From: Gammaproteobacteria bacterium
GTDB lineage: Bacteria; Pseudomonadota; Gammaproteobacteria; Pseudomonadales; Cellvibrionaceae
Assembly (NCBI GenBank): GCA_004172865.1
Contig: SEBV01000010.1
Location: forward strand, 310,001-374,000
Direction: 5' to 3'
DNA: 64,000 nucleotides
A program made the translations under genes and the position numbers. Below, piece by piece: positions 1-9,719 of the stretch. The notes below the pieces were generated by a model. That model ran no database searches and was not told the DNA's origin. It saw only the letters and a list, made by a program, of their open reading frames with translations. Each line of letters opens with the position of its first letter. The stretch's first letter is position 1.

Positions 1-1050
1 GACTGGCAACTCGGTGAAGCCCCCGAGGCAGATGCTATTTTTGCGGAAATTCCAGCAGATACAACTCATCTGAAAATTGATACCAGCAAACTCGGCGAAT
101 GGGATTCGAGCCTGGCAATTCTTCAATTGCAGATTGCACGTTGGTGCGAAGAAAAAAATATCCAACTCGATACCCATGAAACGCCGCAAGGCCTACAACA
201 ATTATTGCTCCTCGCGACTGCTGTACCCGCCAATAAAAACAGTAGCGAAAAAAAGCCTGAGCCATTCGTACAGCGACTTAACAAAAAGCTGCAGACGCAA
301 TGGCAATCCATCAGTGCTTCATTGGTTTTTATCGGCGACATCAGTCTCGCGTTTTTACAATGGATTCACGGCAAATCCAAAACCCGTCGCATCGATATCT
401 TATATTTTGTCCAACAAGCTGGCCCAAGTGCCTTAGGCATAGTGACCTTGATCAGCCTATTGGTCGGGATGATCCTCGCGTATCTCGGCTCGGTGCAATT
501 GCGACAACTTGGCGCGCAAGTTTATGTAGCGGATTTAGTATCCCTCGGCATGGTTCGCGAAATGGGTGCGCTTATGACCGCCGTGATTATGGCTGGCCGA
601 ACCGGCGCAGCTTACGCCGCACAAATTGGAACAATGCAGGTCAATGAAGAGATAGATGCGCTAAAAACCATGGGCGTATCCAGCATGGAGTTTCTGGTGC
701 TGCCGCGTTTAATTGCGCTCGTTTTTGTAATGCCTCTCTTGTGCATATACGCCGACATCATCGGCATGGCAGGCGGTGCACTCATCGCTGCCAATATGGA
801 CGTAAGTTTTACGCAATACATTCAACAATCACGCAATGCCGTCGACTTGGTTGATATCTCCACGGGGCTATTTAAAAGCTTATTTTTTGGAATGTTGATC
901 GCCATCGCCGGCTGTCAATCAGGTTTGCAATGCGGGCGCGACTCAGATGCGGTCGGTGTAGCAACAACCAATGCGGTCGTAAGAGCCATTGTGTATTTGG
1001 TAATTGCAGATGCGGCTTTTAATATTCTCTACGATAAATTGGGGATTTAA
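1..1050 (+). CDS. MlaE-family ABC transporter permease with N-terminal STAS domain (5' partial)
   Basis: Integral membrane permease of an Mla/Mce-type ABC system that moves phospholipids or other lipids between inner and outer membrane. The reading frame is open from the first base of the window, so the start lies outside. About 100 residues of a soluble STAS-like segment precede the permease. The core is recognisable by GLVTLISLLVGMILAY-like hydrophobic helices, a VREMGALMTAVIMAGRTGAAYAAQ-type segment and the EIDALKTMGV coupling motif that contacts the ATPase, all typical of MlaE. The stop codon shares its last base with the next gene's ATG, so the four genes form one operon. MlaE identity is clear; the transported lipid is inferred from the family. 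Confidence 0.9.
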   Translation, partial: DWQLGEAPEADAIFAEIPADTTHLKIDTSKLGEWDSSLAILQLQIARWCEEKNIQLDTHETPQGLQQLLLLATAVPANKNSSEKKPEPFVQRLNKKLQTQWQSISASLVFIGDISLAFLQWIHGKSKTRRIDILYFVQQAGPSALGIVTLISLLVGMILAYLGSVQLRQLGAQVYVADLVSLGMVREMGALMTAVIMAGRTGAAYAAQIGTMQVNEEIDALKTMGVSSMEFLVLPRLIALVFVMPLLCIYADIIGMAGGALIAANMDVSFTQYIQQSRNAVDLVDISTGLFKSLFFGMLIAIAGCQSGLQCGRDSDAVGVATTNAVVRAIVYLVIADAAFNILYDKLGI

Positions 1051-1886
1051 TGATGGCCGACCAGGAAATTAACCAGGGCGCTGCTAAGACGCCAACCGAT
1101 GAGCCGGAAAAAACTCCATTTATTTCGATCAATAATTTAAGCATTGGTTACAAAGAACCCGCCGTACAAAGTAATCTGAATTTTACGATTAATAAAAACG
1201 ATATATTTTTTATTATCGGTGGTAGCGGTTGCGGTAAAACCACGCTGCTAAAAACCATGATTGGTTTAGTTCCTCCATTGAAAGGCGAAGTACTTTATAA
1301 AGGGCAAAACTATTACACGGCAGATGAACCCAATCGCCTTGAATTATTAAAAAGCTGGGGCATTACCTTTCAAACCGGCGCGCTCTTTTCCAGTATGAGT
1401 CTTGGCGAAAATGTCGCCCTGCCCTTACAGCTTTATACCGACCTCAGCGAAAAACAAATCGCCGAAACCGTCGCCTACAAATTGGCGCTGGTCGGCCTCG
1501 CCGGTTTTGAAAAATATTATCCATCGGAGCTAAGCGGTGGTATGCACAAACGCGCGGGCCTAGCACGCGCAATCGCATTAGATCCGAAATTATTATTTTT
1601 TGACGAGCCATCTGCAGGCTTGGACCCAATCAGCTCGCTTCGACTTGATCAACTTATTGTGCAAGTGTGTCAGGCGCTGGACTCCACCGTCATCATTGTC
1701 TCTCATGAACTGCCCAGCATTTTAACCATCGGCACCAATTCCGTATTTTTGGATGCGCAAACGAAAACCATGCTAGATAGCGGTGATCCGAAAAAATTAT
1801 TGGCAAGCAGCAAAGAAGAAAAAGTGCGGCAATTCCTAACCCGCGCCGAAAACAAAACTCAACCGGATGAAGAAAAAATATCATGA
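1050..1886 (+). CDS. ABC transporter ATP-binding protein, MlaF-like
   Basis: Cytoplasmic ATPase that energises the adjacent MlaE-like permease. Walker A is GGSGCGKTT near residue 57, the ABC signature is LSGGMHKRAGLARA, and Walker B is LLFFDEPSAGLDP, followed by the switch His in VSHEL. The MHKR variant of the signature is characteristic of MlaF-type ATPases. Length (278 aa) is normal for the family. ATG overlaps the permease stop by one base and a second in-frame ATG follows directly, so the exact start is uncertain by one codon. It overlaps the next gene by four bases (ATGA), indicating translational coupling. Confidence 0.93.
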   Translation: MMADQEINQGAAKTPTDEPEKTPFISINNLSIGYKEPAVQSNLNFTINKNDIFFIIGGSGCGKTTLLKTMIGLVPPLKGEVLYKGQNYYTADEPNRLELLKSWGITFQTGALFSSMSLGENVALPLQLYTDLSEKQIAETVAYKLALVGLAGFEKYYPSELSGGMHKRAGLARAIALDPKLLFFDEPSAGLDPISSLRLDQLIVQVCQALDSTVIIVSHELPSILTIGTNSVFLDAQTKTMLDSGDPKKLLASSKEEKVRQFLTRAENKTQPDEEKIS

Positions 1887-2866
1887 CCAAAAATACTAAA
1901 AACACTTCGTTTGCGATAGGTGCTTTTATAGTTGGCGCGTTGCTGCTTGTTTTCGTTGCCTTACTCTTCTTTTCAGGCGGCAGATTTTTTTCGGAAAAGG
2001 AAAAGGTCGTCATGTACTTTGAGGGTTCTGTGCAAGGTTTGCAGGTGGGCGCCCCAGTTAAATTAAAAGGCGTAGTACTCGGTGAAATTACCGATATTCA
2101 ACTGAATTTTCAAAACGATGAAAAAACGGTAGTCACTGCAGTCACCGCAGACTTGGTATTAAAACGCATCAACAGCAAAGGCGTAGCAATCAACCGCGAA
2201 TTTTTTGATGAAGCCATTAAAAACGGTATGCGAGCGCAATTAAATTTCCAAAGTTTCCTGACCGGATTGCTCTACGTGGAATTGGATTTTTATCCTGACA
2301 CACCCGTAAAACTTTATGGACTGCAAAATGATTATCGCGAAGTGCCAACAGTGGCAACCCAATTTGAAGCGCTATCCAAAAGTTTTGCTGACCTTGATAT
2401 AAAAGGTTTGGTTACGCACGTTGATGAACTTGCCATCGAGATTAATAAGATCGTAAAAAGCGGCGAGATTCAAGGTGCGCTTAAAAGCGTTAATCGCGCT
2501 GCAGCGTCCGTGGAAAAAACATCCAATACATTCAACGTAAAAGTAGGTGTATTAACTGACAACATTGAAAAAACGCGCTTGGAAATTGATAGATTGCTGG
2601 CACAGGTTAACAAGGCGACACCTGAAGTAGCGGCATCCTTAAATAAAAGCTTACAAGATTTAAGTGCGAGTCTGAATCAAGTTAATAAAACTGCCGGCTC
2701 AATTGAATCCACTTTTTCTGAAGACGCGCCGCTGGTGAATCAACTTAATAGCACGCTCAATGACATTAGTCGTTCCGCGCAAGCATTCCGTAATTTAACT
2801 GAAACTCTGGAGCAACAACCCGAATCACTGTTGCGCGGAAAAAACCTGGATAACAAGGACAAATAA
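1883..2866 (+). CDS. MlaD/MCE-domain lipid-binding protein
   Basis: Periplasmic substrate-binding subunit of the Mla-type transporter, anchored by one N-terminal transmembrane helix (about residues 11-32). An MCE domain follows (about residues 38-125), visible from GLQVGAPVKLKGVVLGEI, the hallmark of MlaD and PqiB. After it comes a long alpha-helical, Gln/Asn/Ser-rich region with heptad-like spacing to about residue 310, probably a coiled coil reaching toward the outer membrane. At 327 aa it is longer than E. coli MlaD and closer to the versions found beside PqiC-like lipoproteins. Starts within the stop of the ATPase gene. Confidence 0.9.
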   Translation: MTKNTKNTSFAIGAFIVGALLLVFVALLFFSGGRFFSEKEKVVMYFEGSVQGLQVGAPVKLKGVVLGEITDIQLNFQNDEKTVVTAVTADLVLKRINSKGVAINREFFDEAIKNGMRAQLNFQSFLTGLLYVELDFYPDTPVKLYGLQNDYREVPTVATQFEALSKSFADLDIKGLVTHVDELAIEINKIVKSGEIQGALKSVNRAAASVEKTSNTFNVKVGVLTDNIEKTRLEIDRLLAQVNKATPEVAASLNKSLQDLSASLNQVNKTAGSIESTFSEDAPLVNQLNSTLNDISRSAQAFRNLTETLEQQPESLLRGKNLDNKDK

Positions 2867-2868
2867 TT

Positions 2869-3453
2869 ATGCGTAATTTTATTTTTATCTTATGTGCGTG
2901 CAGCTTGTTTGTTTCCTGCTCGCACTCGCCGCAGAAAAATTATTTTTATTTGACTCCATTGTTGAATGCCGAAAAATCTACCGAATCCAACAATGCTAAC
3001 ATCACGCAAGTTATCGGTATTGGCCCTATCGAAATTGCAGATTATTTAACACGCTCGCAAATTATCGATAGCCAAACCGATAACAAATTAAACTTGGCTG
3101 AAAACGCCTATTGGGCAGAGCCACTCGACAAAAGTATCGCTCAAGTTATAGCGCTTAACTTAACGCAAGCAAATAGCTCGCGCAGTTTTGTAAGCTTCCC
3201 CTGGCGTGTAGATGCAAAGCCACGTTACAGCGTGCGCTTCAGTGTTGCCAACCTTTCACGCACCGACAACAAAGCCACAATTAATTCCACATGGGAACTA
3301 GTTAATAACGACACTAAAACCAATGTTGTGCGCCGCAACTTTATTCGCACAATTGCTACAAGCTCCGGTGCAAAATCGCTGGCTCAGTCTTACAGCCAAT
3401 TGTTATTAGAGTTATCTGCTGAAATTGATGCTGAATTAAATAAGGTGCAATAA
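2869..3453 (+). CDS. PqiC-like ABC transport auxiliary lipoprotein
   Basis: Outer-membrane lipoprotein that completes Mla/Pqi-type lipid transport systems. The N-terminus is a lipoprotein signal peptide ending in the lipobox LFVSC (Cys 17). The rest shows YFYLTPLLNA and later WAEPLDKSIAQVIALNL, matching the ABC-type transport auxiliary lipoprotein family (former DUF330). Length 194 aa is usual. It follows the MlaD gene after two bases and ends just before a strong terminator, so it is the last gene of the operon. Function is assigned by family and context. Confidence 0.85.
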   Translation: MRNFIFILCACSLFVSCSHSPQKNYFYLTPLLNAEKSTESNNANITQVIGIGPIEIADYLTRSQIIDSQTDNKLNLAENAYWAEPLDKSIAQVIALNLTQANSSRSFVSFPWRVDAKPRYSVRFSVANLSRTDNKATINSTWELVNNDTKTNVVRRNFIRTIATSSGAKSLAQSYSQLLLELSAEIDAELNKVQ

Positions 3454-3468
3454 ATTCAAATGTTGTAT

Positions 3469-3507
3469 CCAATAAAAAGGCGACTTTGAAAGTCGCCTTT
3501 TTATTGG
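3469..3507. terminator. bidirectional Rho-independent terminator
   Basis: A perfect 16-bp inverted repeat with a 7-base loop. The stem ends in A5/T5 runs, so it can terminate both the lipid-transport operon (plus) and the convergent osmC-like gene (minus). Confidence 0.92.
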
Positions 3508-3534
3508 ATGTTAATCTGGGAATTAAATTAACAA

Positions 3535-3954
3535 TCAAGCCTCATGAATTTCATAGGCATGGGTGATCTCAACACCACCCGCTTCTAACATGATTGAAGC
3601 TGAACAATATTTAGTCGCCGACAATTCAACAGCGCGTTTTACTTGTGCTTCTTTTAACGCCTTACCAGTAATAATAAATTGCATATGAATTTTGGTAAAA
3701 GGTGAAGGAATCCCCTCAGCACGTTCAGCTTGTAATTCACAACGGCAATCCGTAACAGCTTGGCGCGCTTTGGTGAGAATACTCATCACATCAAATGCTG
3801 AGCAGCCGCCTAAACCCATCAGCAACATTTCCATAGGTCTAACGCCGGTATTGCGACCGCCATGATCGGGGGGCCCATCCATCAATACAGCGTGGCCACT
3901 GCCTGATTCTGCCAAAAATTGTGCGCCATCAACCCACTTAACCACAGCTTGCAT
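3535..3954 (-). CDS. OsmC/Ohr-family protein (YhfA type)
   Basis: Small cytoplasmic protein of the OsmC superfamily, whose members reduce organic hydroperoxides with two Cys. GLGGCSAFDVMSIL and ATKYCSASIML carry the two conserved cysteines, as in YhfA. A longer reading frame extends 23 codons upstream, but the ATG used here has a good GTGAGG ribosome site six bases before it and matches the usual family start (MQAVVKWVDG), giving 139 aa. The place beside a vfr/crp gene is the same as in Pseudomonas. Peroxidase activity is a family inference. Confidence 0.88.
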   Translation of the reverse strand: MQAVVKWVDGAQFLAESGSGHAVLMDGPPDHGGRNTGVRPMEMLLMGLGGCSAFDVMSILTKARQAVTDCRCELQAERAEGIPSPFTKIHMQFIITGKALKEAQVKRAVELSATKYCSASIMLEAGGVEITHAYEIHEA

Positions 3955-4185
3955 GTAAACCTCACTATTTCTAATTAAGGCGATAAGGGTATCACAAGAG
4001 TGTGCGGAAAATGAAAACGTCACTTAAATCAACAGCATTTGGCAAAATGCAATTTTCTTATAGACAATAAGCAGCGCTAGGCTTATAACGGCGTCACAAA
4101 GCTTTGGCTATTAACTGGTAGATTTTAAATCCAACAGCCATAATAAGAATATTTATCGCATTATGCTTATTTAAGGAGCACCATC

Positions 4186-4821
4186 TTGGTCGCAGTATCG
4201 CTTACCCCGCATATTAAGAACGTGGACGAATTTCTCGTGCATTGTCATCGCCGCCGCTATCCGGCTAAAAGCACCATAATTTATGCTGGCGATAAAAGTG
4301 ATTCCCTGTATTACATCGTAAAAGGTTCCGTGACGGTTCTTATTGAAGATGACGATGGTCACGAAATGATTGTTGCCTATCTTAACGATGGCGACTTTTT
4401 TGGTGAGATGGGTCTGTTCGACGATAAAGATTCTCGCAGTGCCTGGGTACGGGCAAAAACAGAGTGTGAAGTTGCTGAGATTGGTTACACCAAGTTTCAG
4501 GAAATTTCTGAATCTCACCCTGAATTCCTGTTTGCCCTCGGTATTCAAATGGCTCGCCGTTTGCGCGCCACCACTCGCAAAGTTGGCGACCTCGCCTTCC
4601 TTGATGTTACCGGTCGCGTTGCACGCACCTTGCTCGAACTATGCAAAGAGCCAGATGCCATGACTCACCCCGACGGTATGCAGATTAAAATTACACGTCA
4701 GGAAATTGGCCGTATTGTTGGCTGCTCACGTGAAATGGTGGGCCGCGTACTTAAAACTCTTGAAGACCAGGGTTTGGTATTAGTAAAAGGCAAAACCATG
4801 GTGGTTTACGGAACGCGTTAA
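4186..4821 (+). CDS. vfr: cAMP-binding transcription regulator Vfr/Crp
   Basis: Global regulator of the CRP family. The N-terminal cyclic-nucleotide domain holds FFGEMGLF and RSAWVRA, the Glu and Arg-Ser contacts to cAMP. The C-terminal HTH contains [20 protein letters not shown] with the Arg-Glu...Arg recognition-helix residues of E. coli CRP. The start is TTG, placed seven bases after a strong AAGGAG; no ATG is available nearby and the resulting [20 protein letters not shown] aligns with the N-terminus of Pseudomonas Vfr. 211 aa is normal. The rare TTG start may keep its level low. The order trpGDC-vfr-osmC is as in Pseudomonas. Confidence 0.94.
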   Translation: MVAVSLTPHIKNVDEFLVHCHRRRYPAKSTIIYAGDKSDSLYYIVKGSVTVLIEDDDGHEMIVAYLNDGDFFGEMGLFDDKDSRSAWVRAKTECEVAEIGYTKFQEISESHPEFLFALGIQMARRLRATTRKVGDLAFLDVTGRVARTLLELCKEPDAMTHPDGMQIKITRQEIGRIVGCSREMVGRVLKTLEDQGLVLVKGKTMVVYGTR

Positions 4822-4843
4822 GCTTTCTGATTTGCCGCCCAAT

Positions 4844-4870
4844 AAAAAACCGCCAAAAGGCGGTTTTTTT
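4844..4870. terminator. bidirectional terminator between vfr and trpC
   Basis: 11-bp perfect stem (AAAAAACCGCC and its complement) with an AAAA loop and T7 tail. It lies between the convergent vfr and trpC genes and can serve both. Confidence 0.92.
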
Positions 4871-4891
4871 ATGCTGATAAAATTACAAAGT

Positions 4892-5689
4892 TTATTTAAA
4901 AAACTCGCTCAAAGCCGCACCGGGATCTTCAACTCGCATAAAAGCTTCACCCACCAAAAATGCATTTACATTTTTTGTGCGCATTGCCTGTACATCTGCC
5001 GGGGCCAATATCCCGCTCTCAGTAACTACAATACGATCACTGCCAACTTGATCGAGCAATTTGTAAGTTGTCTCCAAAGTCACATCAAAGGTGTGCAAAT
5101 TTCGGTTATTGATGCCTATAAGTTTATTGGGTAATTGTAACGCAGTTTCCAGTTCTTTTTCATCGTGAACTTCAACCAACACATCCAAACCAATTTCATT
5201 GGCTAATGAGTTTAATTCTTTCAGCTTTTCAGTATCCAGCGCTGCAACAATTAACAATACGCAGTCAGCACCTAGCGCACGTGCTTCGTAAATATGGTAT
5301 TCATCCACCAAAAAATCTTTACGTATTACCGGAATACTTACTGCTGCACGCGCTTGTTGTAGATAAGCATCCGTACCTTGAAAAAAATCTATATCTGTAA
5401 GCACAGACAAGCAAGCTGCACCGCCGAGTTCATAAGAGCGCGCTAATTCTGCGGGAACAAAATGTTCGCGAATGACGCCTTTGCTCGGCGACGCTTTTTT
5501 AATTTCAGCGATTACGCCAGATTTACCTTGAGCGATTTTTTGCTCAATAGCATTTACAAACCCACGAGCTGGCGCTTGATCAGCAGCGCGTGCCTTTAAA
5601 TCTGCTAAAGATGTATGAGCCTTACGCGCGGCAATTTCTTCCCATTTACGAGCGATGATTTTGCGCAATACAGTTGGAGTTTCAGACAT
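4892..5689 (-). CDS. trpC: indole-3-glycerol-phosphate synthase
   Basis: Cytoplasmic TIM-barrel enzyme that closes the indole ring in tryptophan synthesis (CdRP to indole-3-glycerol phosphate). Motifs are typical: [12 protein letters not shown] (catalytic Lys), [56 protein letters not shown] and VTESGI. 265 aa is the normal length for the monofunctional enzyme, with no TrpF fusion. It lies 50 bp downstream of trpD and is the last gene of the interrupted trp operon, ending at the terminator shared with vfr. Confidence 0.97.
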   Translation of the reverse strand: MSETPTVLRKIIARKWEEIAARKAHTSLADLKARAADQAPARGFVNAIEQKIAQGKSGVIAEIKKASPSKGVIREHFVPAELARSYELGGAACLSVLTDIDFFQGTDAYLQQARAAVSIPVIRKDFLVDEYHIYEARALGADCVLLIVAALDTEKLKELNSLANEIGLDVLVEVHDEKELETALQLPNKLIGINNRNLHTFDVTLETTYKLLDQVGSDRIVVTESGILAPADVQAMRTKNVNAFLVGEAFMRVEDPGAALSEFFK

Positions 5690-5739
5690 TTTTTTCTCAC
5701 AAAATTTAGCGCCCGATTTATTGAGCGCTTAAAAACGAA

Positions 5740-6768
5740 TTACAAATATTGGGTAAAGGCTGCTAGCTCACGAATTTTTTCGCCCGCCAAACTGCTTCCG
5801 ATTGCATCGCGTGCCATTTCAACGCCGTCTGCAAAAGTATCTACAACGCCACTAACATAAATTGCTGCGCCCGCATTGAGGGTAATAATATCTGCCGCTT
5901 TTTCAGCGTATTGCCCACGGCGATTACCGAGAGCATCTTTAATTAATAGCAGTGAGTCTTCGGCGCTATTTACACTCAAACCAATCAAGCTTTTGCTTTG
6001 AATACCAAAGTCTTCTGGCTTGATTGTGTACTCGCGAATCTCGCCATTTTTTAATTCGGCAATTTGCGTTTCAGTTGCCAAACTAATTTCATCCAAACCA
6101 TCTTTAGCGTGAACAACCATAACATGTTCACTACCCAAACGCCCAAGCACTTCGGCCATAGGTTTACATAGCGCGCCGTTAAAAACACCAATTACCTGGC
6201 GCTTAACATTCGCAGGATTAGTCATAGGGCCAAGCATATTAAAAATGGTGCGCATGCCTAATTCTTTGCGCGGACCAATCGCATGTTTCATTGCGCTGTG
6301 ATGTGCAGGCGCAAACATAAAACCTACGCCAATTTCTTTCACGCACCGTGCAACTTGTTCGGCCGTGATATCTAATTTTATTCCAGCAGCTTCAAGAACG
6401 TCCGCACTGCCTGTTGAGCTAGATACGGAACGATTACCATGTTTCGCAACGCGACCACCCGCAGCAGCTACAACAAATGCGCTGGCGGTAGACACATTAA
6501 ATAAATTCGCTCCATCGCCACCTGTGCCACAAGTATCTACTAAATAATCGACATGAATATCTACCGGTGTTGCAAGTTCGCGCATTACCATGGCGGCGCC
6601 GGTAATTTCATCTAGCGTTTCACCTTTCATGCGTAACGCAACTAAAAAACCACCGATTTGCGCTGGCGTTGCACCGCCAGTCATCACAATGCGCATGATT
6701 TCAATCATTTCTTCGGTGCTGAGATCAACTCGCGCTACCAATGTACTTAATGCTTGTTTGATATCCAT
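5740..6768 (-). CDS. trpD: anthranilate phosphoribosyltransferase
   Basis: Transfers phosphoribose from PRPP to anthranilate, the second step of tryptophan synthesis. Visible signatures are the [14 protein letters not shown] loop, [33 protein letters not shown], the anthranilate-binding [11 protein letters not shown] and [21 protein letters not shown]. 342 aa, normal length. Two unrelated genes separate it from trpG, whereas trpG and trpD are adjacent in Pseudomonas. Confidence 0.97.
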   Translation of the reverse strand: MDIKQALSTLVARVDLSTEEMIEIMRIVMTGGATPAQIGGFLVALRMKGETLDEITGAAMVMRELATPVDIHVDYLVDTCGTGGDGANLFNVSTASAFVVAAAGGRVAKHGNRSVSSSTGSADVLEAAGIKLDITAEQVARCVKEIGVGFMFAPAHHSAMKHAIGPRKELGMRTIFNMLGPMTNPANVKRQVIGVFNGALCKPMAEVLGRLGSEHVMVVHAKDGLDEISLATETQIAELKNGEIREYTIKPEDFGIQSKSLIGLSVNSAEDSLLLIKDALGNRRGQYAEKAADIITLNAGAAIYVSGVVDTFADGVEMARDAIGSSLAGEKIRELAAFTQYL

Positions 6769-6894
6769 TGCCTATCGCCTTTTATTCGCTTTTTATTGTT
6801 GAAGTCATTTCCCTTGAGAAGGAAAATGCATCATTTTTTGTTTTGAGCTTTTGATTTATCACAACGAGTTTTACCGGAAAATTACACATAAAAA

Positions 6895-7284
6895 TTACAC
6901 GCTAATATTGTAATTAAGTTTTATTTCATCTCCGTGCATTCCGCGAAAACCCCAGTTACAGGCAGGGCTTTCGTAAATGCAAACTTCTACATCCATGTGA
7001 TCAATTCCAACTTCTGTTTTAATTCTATCGAACAAAAGCCGAATTAATTTTTTTCGCGCTTCAAGTGAGCGCCCTTCGATCATCGTAATTTCTATAATAA
7101 TGTAAGCGATACTTCTGCCCGCCGGCATAAAAAAATCATCTTGCTCCAAACCGATAAAACGGTGCGCGCGTTTATCAGCAGGAAATTGCAGGGCAGCCAT
7201 AACACAGGAATGAATAACGTCAGATAAATGTTTTTTTATAGGATCAAGTGTTTCTTTCAGCCCATAAATTTTAATTTGCGACAT
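6895..7284 (-). CDS. tautomerase-superfamily protein
   Basis: Small protein of the tautomerase (4-oxalocrotonate tautomerase/MIF) superfamily, of the two-motif length (129 aa). IKIYGLKETLDPIKKHLSDVI and the segment ending in VEVCIYESPACNWGFRG match this group. The catalytic N-terminal Pro expected after Met removal is absent (Met-Ser-Gln-Ile), so normal tautomerase chemistry is doubtful. It stands 15 bp after the DUF1330 gene and about 125 bp before trpD, inside the trp operon and on the same strand. No role in tryptophan synthesis is known to me. Confidence 0.75.
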   Translation of the reverse strand: MSQIKIYGLKETLDPIKKHLSDVIHSCVMAALQFPADKRAHRFIGLEQDDFFMPAGRSIAYIIIEITMIEGRSLEARKKLIRLLFDRIKTEVGIDHMDVEVCIYESPACNWGFRGMHGDEIKLNYNISV

Positions 7285-7299
7285 TTAATCCTCTCCGCA

Positions 7300-7608
7300 T
7301 TATTTGCCAGGCTGTAGCCCGCCGTAACCTTCAACAATTGTGATATCAACGCGACCCGCGTTTTCGCGCAGCGCTTTAGCGGCTTGATATTCAGAACTAT
7401 GCCAGCAATCAACCGCAGCTTGATAACTTGGAAACTCAACAATCGTATTACGTGAACGCAATTTGCCTTCTACCGCTTCAAACTGCCCGGCTCGCGCTAA
7501 ATACCGCGCACCGTATTTTTTGAAAACATCCACATTCGCAGCAACATAAGCTTTGAAGGGTTCTGCATCATCAACCTCAACATGCACCATCCAATAACCT
7601 TTTGCCAT
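7300..7608 (-). CDS. DUF1330-domain protein
   Basis: A 102-aa ferredoxin-like alpha/beta protein of the DUF1330 family, seen from GYWMVHVEVDDAEPFKAYV, the RSRNTIVEFPSYQAAVDCW core and the C-terminal ITIVEGY. Function unknown; relatives are dimeric cytoplasmic proteins resembling small monooxygenases or isomerases. It lies 21 bp downstream of trpG and 15 bp upstream of the tautomerase gene, so the two form an inserted pair within the trp operon and are probably co-transcribed with it. Confidence 0.82.
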   Translation of the reverse strand: MAKGYWMVHVEVDDAEPFKAYVAANVDVFKKYGARYLARAGQFEAVEGKLRSRNTIVEFPSYQAAVDCWHSSEYQAAKALRENAGRVDITIVEGYGGLQPGK

Positions 7609-7629
7609 GGTGAATCTCCTGAAACGATA

Positions 7630-8211
7630 CTATTTGCCTTCTAAAAAGTTTCTCAGCATATCGTGACCGTGTTCGGTCAAGATGGATTCAGGATGAAATT
7701 GCACGCCTTCGACTGCGAGAGTTTTATGCTTCACTCCCATGATTTCGGCCATGCTGCCATCTTCATTTTGCGTCCACGCGGTAATTTCCAAACAATCAGG
7801 TATCGATTCTTTTTCGATAACAAGCGAGTGATAACGCGTAGCCTGAAACGGATTATTTAATCCGGTAAACACACCCGTATTATTGTGATAAACCTGTGAG
7901 GTTTTTCCGTGCATAACAAAGGGCGCGCGAATGACTTTTCCGCCCATCGCCTGGCCAATACCTTGATGTCCCAAACAAACACCAAGCAACGGAATTTTAC
8001 CCGCAAAATATTTAATGGCTTCTACCGATATTCCCGCTTCATTAGGTGTACATGGGCCGGGAGAAATAACAATTTTTTCAGGCGCAAGCGCAACAATTTC
8101 GTCGATAGTAATTTCATCGTTACGAATAACTTTTACGTCAGCGCCCAACTCACCAAAATATTGCACGAGGTTGTAAGTAAAGGAGTCGTAATTATCAATC
8201 ATTAAAATCAT
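7630..8211 (-). CDS. trpG: anthranilate synthase component II, glutamine amidotransferase
   Basis: Class I glutamine amidotransferase subunit that supplies ammonia to TrpE (and possibly to PabB). It has [29 protein letters not shown], the nucleophile in [13 protein letters not shown], and the His-Glu pair in [16 protein letters not shown]. 193 aa, normal. Its ATG overlaps the trpE stop by four bases (ATGA), so translation of the two subunits is coupled. Confidence 0.96.
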   Translation of the reverse strand: MILMIDNYDSFTYNLVQYFGELGADVKVIRNDEITIDEIVALAPEKIVISPGPCTPNEAGISVEAIKYFAGKIPLLGVCLGHQGIGQAMGGKVIRAPFVMHGKTSQVYHNNTGVFTGLNNPFQATRYHSLVIEKESIPDCLEITAWTQNEDGSMAEIMGVKHKTLAVEGVQFHPESILTEHGHDMLRNFLEGK

Positions 8212-9719
8212 TTCACTTCTCCTTTCGTATGGAGACTGGCTTTTGGCTCAGAGTTGCCCACCATATCAACCGCTTTAAAAATTGCGCGAGCCTTGTTCAT
8301 GGTTTCTTTCCATTCCAATGCAGGAATAGAATCAGCCACTACGCCAGCGCCAGCTTGTACATAGAGTTTGCCGTCTTTAATAACTGCGGTGCGAATCGCA
8401 ATGGCGGTGTCCATATTGCCGTTCCAGGAAATATAGCCGACTGCGCCGCCATATATACCGCGCTTTTCTGTTTCAAATTCGTCGATGATTTCCATCGCAC
8501 GAATTTTGGGTGCACCACTTAAAGTTCCAGCGGGCAATGCTGCACGAAGTACATCCATTGCATCCAATCCGGCTTTTAATTTTCCGGTGACGTTGGAGGT
8601 AATGTGCATTACGTGCGAGTAGCGCTCTACTACCATTTTATCAGTAAGTTTTACCGTACCGATTTCCGCAACGCGACCAACATCATTACGACCCAAATCA
8701 ATCAGCATTAAATGCTCGGCAATTTCTTTAGGATCATTCACCAACTCAACTTCCAATGCACGATCTTCTTCCGGCGTATAACCGCGACGACGTGTGCCCG
8801 CGATTGGGCGCACAGTCACTTCGCCATCTTCCAAACGCGCGAGAATTTCAGGGCTGGAACCGACCACATGATGATCGCCCAAATTCATAAAATACATGTA
8901 TGGCGATGGATTTAAATTGCGAAGTGCACGATACAAATTGATTGGTTCTTGTGTGAAATCAATTGAAAGGCGTTGCGAGATAACAACCTGCATGGTGTCA
9001 CCAGACAAAACGTATTCTTTGATATCTTTCACAACTTGATGAAATTTTTGCTCACCAAAATGCGATGTAAAATGCGGTTCGCTGTGCGCGTTTGCACCAA
9101 GCGTTAAACTCGGTGTTGCAGGAATTTCGCCGCGTAATTTAGCTTCCAATTCATTCAATCGTAGATTTGCTTTCTCGTAAGCATTTTCTACTTCAGGATT
9201 GGCGTGAATAACAAAAATTAATTTCCCGGCAAGATTATCAAACACCAACACTTCGTCGGACACGCTCAATAAAATATCGGGAGTTCCAATAATATCGTGT
9301 GGCGTAGTGGCTTTTAAATGCGGCTCAACGTAGCGCACACAATCGTAAGCAAAGTAGCCAACCAAACCGCCGGTAAAACGCGGCAAATTAGGCAGCTCAG
9401 GTGCGCGATAACGTTTTTTGAACTCATCCACGAAACTCAAGGCATCGGCGCGGGCATGACGCTCAACGATTTCGCCATCGCGTTCGATCTGAATTTCATC
9501 GCCAAAGGCTTTGAGAATCGTCCGTGCTGGCAAGCCAATCATGGAGTAACGACCCCATTTTTCGCCGCCTTGGACAGATTCAAATAAATAAGAGTAAGGC
9601 CCGCTGGCCAATTTTAGATAGGAAGAGAGTGGCGTATCCAAATCTGCCAACACTTCACGCGTAACAGGAATACGGTTGTAGCCCTGCTGGGCTAACTCGG
9701 AAAAATACTCGGGAGTCAT
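8208..9719 (-). CDS. trpE: anthranilate synthase component I
   Basis: Chorismate-using subunit of anthranilate synthase, first enzyme of the tryptophan branch. The feedback-inhibitor site [16 protein letters not shown] near residue 40 and the chorismate-binding block ([61 protein letters not shown]) are complete. 503 aa, normal. First gene of the operon here, preceded by a 336-bp gene-free leader. Confidence 0.97.
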   Translation of the reverse strand: MTPEYFSELAQQGYNRIPVTREVLADLDTPLSSYLKLASGPYSYLFESVQGGEKWGRYSMIGLPARTILKAFGDEIQIERDGEIVERHARADALSFVDEFKKRYRAPELPNLPRFTGGLVGYFAYDCVRYVEPHLKATTPHDIIGTPDILLSVSDEVLVFDNLAGKLIFVIHANPEVENAYEKANLRLNELEAKLRGEIPATPSLTLGANAHSEPHFTSHFGEQKFHQVVKDIKEYVLSGDTMQVVISQRLSIDFTQEPINLYRALRNLNPSPYMYFMNLGDHHVVGSSPEILARLEDGEVTVRPIAGTRRRGYTPEEDRALEVELVNDPKEIAEHLMLIDLGRNDVGRVAEIGTVKLTDKMVVERYSHVMHITSNVTGKLKAGLDAMDVLRAALPAGTLSGAPKIRAMEIIDEFETEKRGIYGGAVGYISWNGNMDTAIAIRTAVIKDGKLYVQAGAGVVADSIPALEWKETMNKARAIFKAVDMVGNSEPKASLHTKGEVK

